62,279 nucleotides of DNA from Verrucomicrobiota bacterium. Its GTDB lineage: Bacteria; Verrucomicrobiota; Verrucomicrobiia; Limisphaerales; JADJPG01. The translations under genes and the position numbers were made by a program. The stretch covers positions 1 to 62,279 of the forward strand of contig JADJPG010000048.1 of assembly GCA_016713365.1 (NCBI GenBank). The letters run 5' to 3'. How positions within the stretch are numbered: the first letter of the stretch is position 1; every line of letters starts with the position of its first letter. The notes below the pieces were generated by a model. That model was not told the DNA's origin and did not search any database. It saw nothing but the letters and a program-made list of their open reading frames with translations. Positions 28,004-35,003 of this stretch are shown here, piece by piece.

Positions 28004-28477
28004 TTATTTCCGCGGCAGAGCGACCTTGCCCGTGCGCGTGATGGCAACGACGCCGAAGTTGTTCATGAGCTCGAGGAACTTCTCCACCTTGCTCTCGTTG
28101 CCAGTGATTTCCACCGTCAACGACTGCGCCTGCACATCGACTATCTTGGCGCGGAAGATGTCCGCGATCTGCATCACCTCGGCGCGGGTCTTGGAATCGA
28201 CCTTCACCTTCACGAGAACCAGTTCACGGTCCACATACTCCGCGTCACGGAAATCCTGGACTTCGAGAACGTTCACGAGCTTGTTGAGCTGCTTTACGAT
28301 CTGTTCGACAGTCGCGTCGTCACCCCGGGTGACAATTGTCATCCGGCTCATCTTGGGATCATGAGTAGGGCCGACATTGAGCGTGTCGATGTTGTAGCCG
28401 CGGCCGCTAAAGAGGCCGGCCACACGGGTCAGCACGCCGAACTTGTTTTCGACCAGAACCGAGATGGTATGTCGCAT
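28004..28477 (-). CDS. ilvN: Acetolactate synthase small (regulatory) subunit
   Basis: A 157-residue regulatory subunit with the N-terminal ACT domain (ISVLVENKFGVLTRVAGLFSGRGYNIDTLNVGPT) that binds valine for feedback inhibition. A second ACT-like domain follows (ELVLVKVKVDSKTRAEVMQIADIFRAKIVDV through SLTVEITGNESKVEKFLELM, GVVAITRTGKVAL). The length is typical of the long IlvH/IlvN type. ATG 28477 lies only about 18 bases after a terminator-like hairpin, and no clear Shine-Dalgarno is seen. The catalytic subunit IlvB is not in the window, so it must be encoded elsewhere. Regulation probably occurs by ribosome-mediated attenuation at the upstream leader peptide. The gene precedes ilvC. Confidence 0.95.
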   Translation of the reverse strand: MRHTISVLVENKFGVLTRVAGLFSGRGYNIDTLNVGPTHDPKMSRMTIVTRGDDATVEQIVKQLNKLVNVLEVQDFRDAEYVDRELVLVKVKVDSKTRAEVMQIADIFRAKIVDVQAQSLTVEITGNESKVEKFLELMNNFGVVAITRTGKVALPRK

Positions 28478-28484
28478 AATTACT

Positions 28485-28520
28485 AAATTAAAAAACCCGC
28501 GTCCCGGAGGGAACGGCGGG
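28485..28520 (-). terminator. Terminator hairpin in the ilvN leader (probable attenuator)
   Basis: On the reverse strand CCCGCCGTTCCC, a three-base loop, GGGACGCGGG, then TTTTTTAATTT, immediately before the ilvN ATG (28477). There is no gene between it and the Val/Leu-rich leader ORF except a short spacer. The RNA 7-mer GACGCGG of its 3' arm (28503-28497) also occurs at 28554-28548, overlapping the leader stop codon, so that copy could compete for the terminator's 5' arm and act as an antiterminator. Confidence 0.75.
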
Positions 28521-28552
28521 CGACCTGGAGCACAAACACGCTTCCGGCCGCG

Positions 28553-28603
28553 TCAGTCGACTACGACGACGCGTACTACCAGCAGAGCGTTTGGCAAATT
28601 CAT
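28553..28603 (-). CDS. Val/Leu-rich leader peptide of the ilvNC operon
   Basis: A 16-codon ORF encoding MNLPNALLVVRVVVVD, ending TGA at 28553-28555. Six Val and two adjacent Leu codons form the control region LLVVRVVVV, strikingly like the VVVVRVVVV run of the E. coli ilvB leader (IvbL). A terminator hairpin and then ilvN follow. The logic fits attenuation: a ribosome reaching the stop codon covers the GACGCGG copy and allows the terminator to form, whereas one stalled at the Val codons leaves it exposed to pair with the terminator's 5' arm. No good Shine-Dalgarno is visible; a weak TTGACC box (28636-28641) lies upstream, so the leader might be nearly leaderless. Confidence 0.72.
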   Translation of the reverse strand: MNLPNALLVVRVVVVD

Positions 28604-28791
28604 CGGCGCGGAAGGTAACAAAGCGCCAAATTCAGGGTCAACAGGTTTTTCACCACAAACCAACCGGAAGACGGAACGGATAATCCAGCGACGATTGCAC
28701 ACGAATCGAGGGAACGCCGTCGCTCCAGTCCTTTGACCCGACTACCTCGCGAGGATCTCAGCACCAAGTCAGCGGGGCCGGGGCAGCCTAT

Positions 28792-29265
28792 TTAACTGCC
28801 CGCAGTTTTCGTGTTCCGAATCCAGCGGCGAGCCAGAAATCCGGCGGCGAGAAAAGCCGCCACAATCGCCACCCATCGGATTTCGCCCGGCGTGGTGATT
28901 CCCGATTCAACAATCGGCAGCGGCGCCGGCACCGGACTGAGTACCGCCAGTCGACGTTCCGCCGCCTCCGCGTGAATTCGCGCCACGATCGTGCTCTTGA
29001 GAGCCAATCGCTGCTCGTGCCGTCGCTCGGCCACCTGTCGCCTTTCAGACATTGATTCGCGTCCCATCCTCTCACGCCATGCCGCCTGCTCCTTGAGCGG
29101 GGCATTCTCCAATTCCGGAGGCAACGGATCCACGGCCTGGACGGATGGAACGAGGACGAGAAGCGCCAAAACCAGCAGCAACGCCAACTCCCATGTCGCG
29201 GCTCGTAAAGGCGCGAGACTGCCAGGAGAATTTGTGCGACAAGCCGACCAGCATTTATTGTCCAT
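28792..29265 (-). CDS. Two-TM membrane protein in the pilin-like cluster
   Basis: About 157 residues from ATG 29265 (MDNKCWSACRTN; an ATG at 29277 is possible). A first membrane segment (ATWELALLLVLALLVLVPSVQA) could be a signal or anchor. It is followed by a long charged helical region (KEQAAWRERMGRESMSERRQVAERRHEQRLALK) and a second membrane segment near the end (WVAIVAAFLAAGFLARRW). It overlaps the stop of the upstream pilin-associated gene and shares its strand, implying translational coupling. No family recognised; the layout suggests a membrane anchor or assembly factor for the pseudopilus proteins upstream. Confidence 0.6.
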   Translation of the reverse strand: MDNKCWSACRTNSPGSLAPLRAATWELALLLVLALLVLVPSVQAVDPLPPELENAPLKEQAAWRERMGRESMSERRQVAERRHEQRLALKSTIVARIHAEAAERRLAVLSPVPAPLPIVESGITTPGEIRWVAIVAAFLAAGFLARRWIRNTKTAGS

Positions 29266-30943
29266 AAAACCCTTCAACTGGTTTCAGTTCAGCAAAGCCC
29301 GAGACCCGGCACATCGCGGCTTTGGGCAGCCCGAGATCGACATAGCGATTCGGGTCGCTGGAGTATCGACTGTGAATGCGTGAATCGTAGTTAAACTTTG
29401 CGGAACTGGAAAAGATGATGGCCTCATCGCGGCAGATCAGCGAGCCGTTCATCACGAAGTTGTTCTTCGCGGCCCGCATCGCAGCGGCGTGATTGCAGTA
29501 GAAGATGCCGTTGAGCGTGTTGAAATTATTTGAGGATAGATCGTCGTAACTCTTCGGAGTCGTATCCACGTCGCTGACCGTCGGGTAACCTTCAATCCGG
29601 CCTGCACGCGTGGTGGTCAACTGGACGTCATTCGAATAGTCGTAGGCCACATCCACCACGCCGTCGGCATCCGCATCATACCACGCGCTATTGGGGGCGC
29701 CTGATCCGGAGGTATTCCAGAAGTTTACACCGTCATCACCAGAACCCGGAATACCGTCCGCTCCGAGATTTTCCTCCGCCCCGACATGTTTCAGGCCGTA
29801 AGGAGCGGGGTCAACGCAGGCAGCTTTCCAAGCCGCGCTATTAACCTGACCACCAAAGATGCTCTCGCGAACGGCGAAGGCGACCAAATCCTTCTTCGCA
29901 TCCAAATTGTTCTTCACCCACGCGTCGCGGGTGGAAGCGGATTGAGTCTCAGGCGGCGTCGAAAAATCCGGTCCGTTCGCGTAGGTGATATCCCCGGCGA
30001 TGTAGAGATTCCCCCCCACGTAGAGTGTCCCCACCCCGGTGATCGGCCCAGAGATCACGACGTCTCCCGGAATGACCACAGGACCGTCGATCTTGATGGG
30101 ATTCGCCGCCGTCCCCCGAAGGTAAATCCCGGGACGTACCGTGTTGGTGTGAACAGCCTGAACCATCAGGTTGCTTCCCACATACAAAGTCCCGCCTTTC
30201 GTCGCCGCCATGGTCTCATAGTAATCGAAATTCTTGAGATTCGGCATTTCAAGTTTCGGGGCGCCATCGTGCAGATAATTGAGCGGATTGCTGCCCGCCA
30301 GTCCGTTGATCGGAACCGTCGCTCCCAATCGATCAATTCGAGTTCCATCCGACTCAATCGCTCCGTTCGCGATGATCATCCCGTTCACCGTGGGGTTGCC
30401 GCGAAAATCAAAGTCTCCGTTCGCTCGATTTCCGCCGTTGCCGGTGATCGATGCCCCCCACCACCAACCCCAGTTGTTGAGGAAATACTCGTAATCAAAC
30501 ACCTCGCTGGGCGGGTTCTTCAGAACGGTTGCTTGAACCGTCCGGACCCGGTTTCCCACCTTCGCCGAGGAAGTGACCTGATACTGATTCGCCTGGCCGC
30601 TGGGATGTTTGGCAATCGTCAGCCACGCGTCTTGAAAAGACGTGCTGCCGCCTCCCTTCAGCCCCTCCATGTAATTCAATGCCAGTTTGGTATCCGACAC
30701 CGCATAGGTTCCAACCGGATCGCCTGATGAATCCGCGATGTATTGCGCGCCCCAGTTGAGGACGTTCTCTGCATGGTAGAACGCCTCGGTGGCATTCCAT
30801 CGATGATGCGCCGCCTCAATGCGCGCGCCGCTAAACGACAACAGGCTCACGCAGCCGATGCCCAGCAACACTCCAAACACCACCACCGCCACCAGTGCCG
30901 AACCGTCGTCTCCCAAGGCAAACCTCGCTCGCGTCGTTTTCAT
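29255..30943 (-). CDS. PilX-like pilus-assembly/minor pseudopilin protein
   Basis: 562 residues with a short charged leader and a hydrophobic N-terminal helix (GSALVAVVVFGVLLGIGCVSLLSFSGARIEAAHHRWNATEAFYHAENVLNW) of the PilX type, in which the helix is continuous with an amphipathic Glu-containing stretch. Beyond residue 150 is a large beta-rich region with many Gly/Asn turns and parallel-helix-like repeats (NPTVNGMIIANGAIES, PIKIDGPVVIPGDVVISGPITGVGTLYVGGNLYIAGDITY) resembling polymer-forming/bactofilin-like repeats. It is probably a surface pilus tip or adhesin-like component. It is on the same strand as the two prepilin genes upstream, in an operon of four. Confidence 0.75.
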   Translation of the reverse strand: MKTTRARFALGDDGSALVAVVVFGVLLGIGCVSLLSFSGARIEAAHHRWNATEAFYHAENVLNWGAQYIADSSGDPVGTYAVSDTKLALNYMEGLKGGGSTSFQDAWLTIAKHPSGQANQYQVTSSAKVGNRVRTVQATVLKNPPSEVFDYEYFLNNWGWWWGASITGNGGNRANGDFDFRGNPTVNGMIIANGAIESDGTRIDRLGATVPINGLAGSNPLNYLHDGAPKLEMPNLKNFDYYETMAATKGGTLYVGSNLMVQAVHTNTVRPGIYLRGTAANPIKIDGPVVIPGDVVISGPITGVGTLYVGGNLYIAGDITYANGPDFSTPPETQSASTRDAWVKNNLDAKKDLVAFAVRESIFGGQVNSAAWKAACVDPAPYGLKHVGAEENLGADGIPGSGDDGVNFWNTSGSGAPNSAWYDADADGVVDVAYDYSNDVQLTTTRAGRIEGYPTVSDVDTTPKSYDDLSSNNFNTLNGIFYCNHAAAMRAAKNNFVMNGSLICRDEAIIFSSSAKFNYDSRIHSRYSSDPNRYVDLGLPKAAMCRVSGFAELKPVEGFYGQ

Positions 30944-30982
30944 GATAGTTCCGTGAAGTTCCCGCCTCAGTTCGAGGTTGGT

Positions 30983-31606
30983 TTAGTTTCTGAACTTGAC
31001 CGTGAAGTATCGGTTCACCGTCATCTTCTTGATTTCCCCCGAGGTCTCCTTCCGCATCGAGTAACCGTCGTCGTCGAACTTCAACACCACATTGATCGTT
31101 GTGTTGTCGATCATGTTGCCGACCTTCAGAGACGGATAAAAGTAAACCTCGCGAAGCGCGGTGAACTTGTCCGGAGAGAAGAGAGCCACCTGATCTCCCT
31201 CCAGACTGCGATTTGGATCGTGAAACAACACCCCGGTGGCGGAGTTAAAATAAAGCTCTTCACGAGGATGCTCGCTCGACGGACCACGCGCGAAAATCAC
31301 CCGCCGATACGTGCCCGGATTTCCCGAAACCGTATCCGCAAACACCGCGCTTTCGTCCACACTCATGACGCGAAGAATCTCGGCGATCTTGTCTTCCACC
31401 AGCCCGGCCTTGTATTGAACAGAACCGTCCGCCAGCCCGAACTTCTGCTCCTTCGCCATCTGGAACACCAGCGTCATCAGCGCGCCCAGGACAATGACCG
31501 ATATCGAGCCCGCCATCATGACTTCCACGACGGTATAGGCAGCCCGGGACGCCGACCGGCTCAAATCCGAAATGGAATTCAACTTCATGACAGACCCAGT
31601 GTTCAT
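30983..31606 (-). CDS. Prepilin-type N-terminal cleavage/methylation protein (PilW-like)
   Basis: 207 residues. A basic leader (MKLNSISDLSRSASRA) precedes AYTVVEVMMAGSISVIVLGALMTLVFQMAKE, a type III (prepilin) signal in which the usual G|FTLVE is A|YTVVE with the essential Glu at +5. The soluble part is beta-rich (RRVIFARGPSSEHPREELYFNS, VYFYPSLKVGN) with no recognisable enzyme motif. ATG 31606 or 31588 could be the start. It lies 3 bases after the next pilin gene's stop, so it is translated from the same transcript. Probably a minor pseudopilin. Confidence 0.8.
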   Translation of the reverse strand: MNTGSVMKLNSISDLSRSASRAAYTVVEVMMAGSISVIVLGALMTLVFQMAKEQKFGLADGSVQYKAGLVEDKIAEILRVMSVDESAVFADTVSGNPGTYRRVIFARGPSSEHPREELYFNSATGVLFHDPNRSLEGDQVALFSPDKFTALREVYFYPSLKVGNMIDNTTINVVLKFDDDGYSMRKETSGEIKKMTVNRYFTVKFRN

Positions 31607-31609
31607 CGC

Positions 31610-32122
31610 TCAAAGATCCCGGAAGCGCGCCATGTCCATTCGCGCGTTCAATTTTCCGCCCTGTTGCAAGGGAGCATCCCACCGCAACTCGACCCGAAGC
31701 AGCTTCGTGTGATCGGTTCCATCCTTCTGAGACGTCGACAACGTCACTTTCAACTCCGGGTTGCGCGTGGCCAGCCAGACCAGTTCGGGATGAAACGTGG
31801 TGTAGTCGACACTCGACAGGCTAACCCACGACGCCGTCGCGGGAATCCGAATATTCGGAGCTCCTGCCGTACCGTCACAAAGTGGATTTAAGGCGCTGCC
31901 CGGCTTCAAATCCGAAAAAGGTATGGCCCTCGCCAGCTCCAGGTAGTGGGTAGCAAAATCAAGCACGGTGCCACTGTCCTTGTCTTTGGCCGACTGAATG
32001 CGGCTAAACGCCATGCTCGACATCGCGGCGAGCACGAAGATGCCGACCAAAACCATCGCCACCACCACCTCCACGATAGTAAACCCGCGTCGTCCGCCCG
32101 ACTTCTGAATGCAAGTGTTCAT
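31610..32122 (-). CDS. Prepilin-type protein (PilV-like)
   Basis: 171 residues from ATG 32122, which places RRG|FTIVEVVVAMVLVGIFVLAAMSS near the N-terminus: a textbook prepilin-peptidase site with Glu at +5. An upstream in-frame start would add about 29 residues with no function. The globular part includes TVLDFATHYLELARAIPFSDLKPG and a beta-rich C-terminus (LKVTLSTSQKDG, LLRVELRWDAP). First gene of the four-gene pilin-like operon, divergent from the HAD gene; the 220 bases between should hold both promoters. No assembly ATPase or secretin is present here. Confidence 0.8.
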   Translation of the reverse strand: MNTCIQKSGGRRGFTIVEVVVAMVLVGIFVLAAMSSMAFSRIQSAKDKDSGTVLDFATHYLELARAIPFSDLKPGSALNPLCDGTAGAPNIRIPATASWVSLSSVDYTTFHPELVWLATRNPELKVTLSTSQKDGTDHTKLLRVELRWDAPLQQGGKLNARMDMARFRDL

Positions 32123-32343
32123 CAGAGTATTCCCAAACTGGCCAACTGCGGGGCAAGCCACCGTTTTGCCCATGCTCGCCGCCGGATGAATAGCGGCATC
32201 GGCCAACAATACTTGAGCCTCGACGACCTGAAGCCAGCCGACCCACCTCGAAATCGCCTTCCTTCAAAACGCCATTTCGCAGCAAGGTGGACCAGTAGTT
32301 GAAAGTCGACGAGAGCCCGCCAGCTCCATAAAGTGACCAGCAC

Positions 32344-32973
32344 ATGCCCAAATACCGCATGGTTCTCTTCGACTCCGACGGCACCCTCGCCAACACGCTG
32401 CCGTGGGTTTCGACCGCCTTCAACCAGCTCGCGGAAAAATATGGATTCGAGCCATTGAGCGCCGCGGACCACGAAACACTTCGCCATCTTCCCATGCAGG
32501 AAATGATGCGACGCGTGAAAATCCCGCTGTGGCGCATGCCAGCGCTTGTCAGCGGCATGAGAAAACTCATGGCCGAACATGTTCACGAATTCCAGCTGTT
32601 CAATGGCGTCGCCGAATCCTTGCGGGCGCTATCGAAAGCAGGCGTCGTTCTCGGCATGGTCAGCTCAAACACCGCCGACAACGTCCGCGGCATCCTGGGC
32701 CCTGACCTCGCGCCGCTGTTCCAGCATTTCGCCTGCAGCGCCTCCATCTTCGGGAAGGCGCCTAAGCTACGTTCCGTCCTCCGCTCAAGTGGCATTCCCG
32801 CCAGCGCGACGATTTATCTCGGCGACGAAGTCCGCGACGCAGAAGCCGCCCACACGGCCGGGATGGCCTACGGAGCCGTGGCTTGGGGCTACCACGCCCT
32901 CGAGACGCTCCGTGCCCAAGGCGCTGCCGAGTTTTTTGACACTCCCGCTGACATCGGGAGGAAGCTTTCCTGA
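32344..32973 (+). CDS. HAD-family phosphatase (phosphoglycolate-phosphatase-like)
   Basis: 209 residues with the four HAD motifs: FDSDGTLAN (nucleophile D9, acid D11), GMVSSNTA (motif II Ser), FGKAPKL (motif III Lys) and IYLGDEVRDAEAA (motif IV acidic pair). The cap is the small helical C1 type between motifs I and II, as in phosphoglycolate phosphatase and related repair enzymes. Cytoplasmic, Mg2+-dependent. The substrate is not predictable; 'Gph-like' is a size and motif match only. Divergent from the pilin cluster and about 110 bases before cimA on the same strand. Confidence 0.85.
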   Translation: MPKYRMVLFDSDGTLANTLPWVSTAFNQLAEKYGFEPLSAADHETLRHLPMQEMMRRVKIPLWRMPALVSGMRKLMAEHVHEFQLFNGVAESLRALSKAGVVLGMVSSNTADNVRGILGPDLAPLFQHFACSASIFGKAPKLRSVLRSSGIPASATIYLGDEVRDAEAAHTAGMAYGAVAWGYHALETLRAQGAAEFFDTPADIGRKLS

Positions 32974-33084
32974 GCCTCAACCCTTTCCCGCCTTCACCGC
33001 AGCAGCACAGTTCCTGCTCCTTTTGAGGTTTGCCACCGTTGGCACCTTGGCGTAGAAACACCACTCCCGCATGGCGGGCAAACA

Positions 33085-34647
33085 ATGAAACCAAAAGTCG
33101 AAATCTATGATACGACCCTGCGCGATGGCTCGCAGGGTGAAGGCATCAACTTCTCGGTCGCGGACAAGCTCCGAATTGCCGAGCGCATTGACGCTTTTGG
33201 GATTCACTACATTGAAGGCGGCTGGCCGGGCTCCAACCCGAAGGACATCGAGTTCTTCGCCGAGGCGCGCAAACGCAAGTTCAAGAATGCAAAACTCGCG
33301 GCCTTCGGTTCCACGCGCCGCAAGGGCACGCCCGTGGACAAGGACGAACAAGTCCGCCTGCTGCTCGAAGCCGAGACACCGGTCGTGACCATCTTCGGCA
33401 AGACGTGGCTTCTCCACGTCACTGAGATTCTCAAGACGACGCCAAACGAAAACATCGACATGATCTCGGAGACGATCCGTTACCTGAAGGACAACGGGAA
33501 GTTCGTCATCTACGACGCCGAGCACGGCTTCGACGGCTTCAAGGACGACGCCGAATACGCGCTCGCCACCTGGCGCGCCGCCGAGAAAGCCGGCGCGGAC
33601 ATCGTCGTGCTCTGCGATACGAACGGCGGTTGCCTGCCGCAGGACATCAAGCGTATCACGCAGGCCGCCCGCACCGAACTCCGCTGCCAGCTCGGCATCC
33701 ACACGCACGACGACATCGGTCTCGGCGTGGCGAACGCGCTAGCGGCGCTCGAAGTCGGCGCGAATCATGTTCAAGGCACGATCAATGGCTACGGCGAACG
33801 CACGGGGAATTGCAATCTCACCAGCGCGATCCCGAATATCGCATTGAAGATGGGCCTCTCCTGCGTGCCGGAAAAATCCATCGCGCAGTTGAAAGACCTC
33901 TCCCAGTTCGTGGACGAGATCGCGAACATTCGCCACAACCCACGCCAGCCTTGGGTCGGCGCTTCGGCGTTCGCGCACAAGGGCGGCATGCACGTCAACG
34001 CCGTGCAGAAGGTCGCGCGCAGCTTCGAGCACATCGAGCCTACCGCCGTGGGCAACAGTCGCCGAGTGCTCATCAGCGACCTCGCCGGCCGCAGCAATAT
34101 CGTGCTCAAAGCGCAGGAACTCGGCTTCAAGATCGAGAATGACACTCCGGAGCTCAAAAGCATCCTCGCGAAGATCAAAGAGCTGGAGCACGCCGGCTTC
34201 GAGTTCGAAGCGGCGGAAGGTTCGCTCGCATTGCTCATCCGGAAGATTCTCAAGAAGAAGGAAGCGCCCTTCACCGTTGAGGCATATCACGTCTCGATGC
34301 GTCATAACGGAGGCGGTTCCGTCTGCGAAGCGACCGTGAAGGTGAAAGTCGGCGAAGAGCTTTCGCACACCGTTGCGGAAGGCGACGGACCGGTGAACGC
34401 CCTCGATTCCGCGCTGCGCGAGGCGCTCGTGAAGTTCTATCCGCACCTCAAGAAGGTGACGCTCACCGACTACAAAGTGCGCATCCTCGACACCGACACC
34501 GGCACCGGCGCGAAGACGCGCGTGCTCATCGAGTCCACGGACGGCAAGGACGATTGGGGCACCGTGGGCTGTGACGCGAACATCATCGAAGCCAGCCTCC
34601 AAGCGCTGACCGACAGCATGGAATACGCGCTGTTGCGGAAGAAGTGA
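33085..34647 (+). CDS. cimA: (R)-citramalate synthase
   Basis: A 520-residue DRE-TIM metallolyase that condenses pyruvate and acetyl-CoA to citramalate, the threonine-independent route to 2-oxobutyrate and isoleucine. DTTLRDGSQGEGINFSVADKL at the N-terminus carries the catalytic Arg-Asp, followed by LCDTNGG, HTHDDIGLGVANALAA (metal-binding HxH) and NGYGERTGNCNL. A flexible linker leads to the C-terminal regulatory domain (HVSMRHNGGGSVCEATVKVKVGEE). The family choice over LeuA rests on EGINFSV and the CimA-type length (TIGR00977-like). It links to ilvN, ilvC and valS in the window. Start ATG 33085; preceding bases lack a strong Shine-Dalgarno. Confidence 0.93.
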   Translation: MKPKVEIYDTTLRDGSQGEGINFSVADKLRIAERIDAFGIHYIEGGWPGSNPKDIEFFAEARKRKFKNAKLAAFGSTRRKGTPVDKDEQVRLLLEAETPVVTIFGKTWLLHVTEILKTTPNENIDMISETIRYLKDNGKFVIYDAEHGFDGFKDDAEYALATWRAAEKAGADIVVLCDTNGGCLPQDIKRITQAARTELRCQLGIHTHDDIGLGVANALAALEVGANHVQGTINGYGERTGNCNLTSAIPNIALKMGLSCVPEKSIAQLKDLSQFVDEIANIRHNPRQPWVGASAFAHKGGMHVNAVQKVARSFEHIEPTAVGNSRRVLISDLAGRSNIVLKAQELGFKIENDTPELKSILAKIKELEHAGFEFEAAEGSLALLIRKILKKKEAPFTVEAYHVSMRHNGGGSVCEATVKVKVGEELSHTVAEGDGPVNALDSALREALVKFYPHLKKVTLTDYKVRILDTDTGTGAKTRVLIESTDGKDDWGTVGCDANIIEASLQALTDSMEYALLRKK

Positions 34648-34657
34648 AATGCGAAGT

Positions 34658-34998
34658 GACACGAATTTCACAAATTGGCACGAAGCTGAGTGAAAGAACT
34701 TCTATATAAGGACGAATGCTTTCGCTTGGTTGGCTTGTGCATGGAAGTCCACCGGGAACTCGGCAAAGGCCACGACGAAGTCGTTACAAAGACGCCCTCG
34801 TCGTAGAGTTGAGTCGCGCCCATCCCGTTCACCGGGAACAATTTGAGATCCGGGCCCCCTTTTGCGACTTGTCATGACGGCAACCGGGGGTTCAAGGCTG
34901 AACTACCTCCGCACTGGCGGTCTGGGTCCAATTTTGGCCCTCTGAATGGAAACGCGTCGTCCTTTGACGCCTTCGTGTTAATTCGTGAAATTCGTGTC
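34658..34998. mobile_element. Short element with 27-base terminal inverted repeats carrying a GxxExxY remnant
   Basis: Terminal arms 34658-34684 and 34972-34998 are inverted copies matching at 24 of 27 positions (outer ends GACACGAATTTCAC). The element fills the 356-base gap between cimA (ends 34647) and valS (starts 35004), leaving 10 and 5 bases on either side, and holds a decayed GxxExxY gene. The arrangement of short TIRs around a small nuclease-like gene suggests a mobile cassette, now non-autonomous. Confidence 0.72.
34690..34877 (+). pseudogene. GxxExxY-family protein remnant (frameshifted, truncated)
   Basis: Starting from GTG 34690 the frame reads KELLYKDECFRLVGLCMEVHRELG, then KGHDEVV; one missing base before TACAAAGAC shifts to YKDALVVELSRAHPVHREQF and a stop at 34875-34877. 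GHDEVVY is the family's namesake GxxExxY motif. The family is a PDDEXK-like small nuclease-fold group of unknown role, normally about 120-130 residues, so the C-terminal half is also missing. The coding remnant lies inside the inverted-repeat element. Confidence 0.85.
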
Positions 34999-35003
34999 TT
35001 CCC

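Noticed and set aside
34690..34877. GxxExxY gene as functional
   Set aside because: Frameshifted by one base and missing its C-terminal half.
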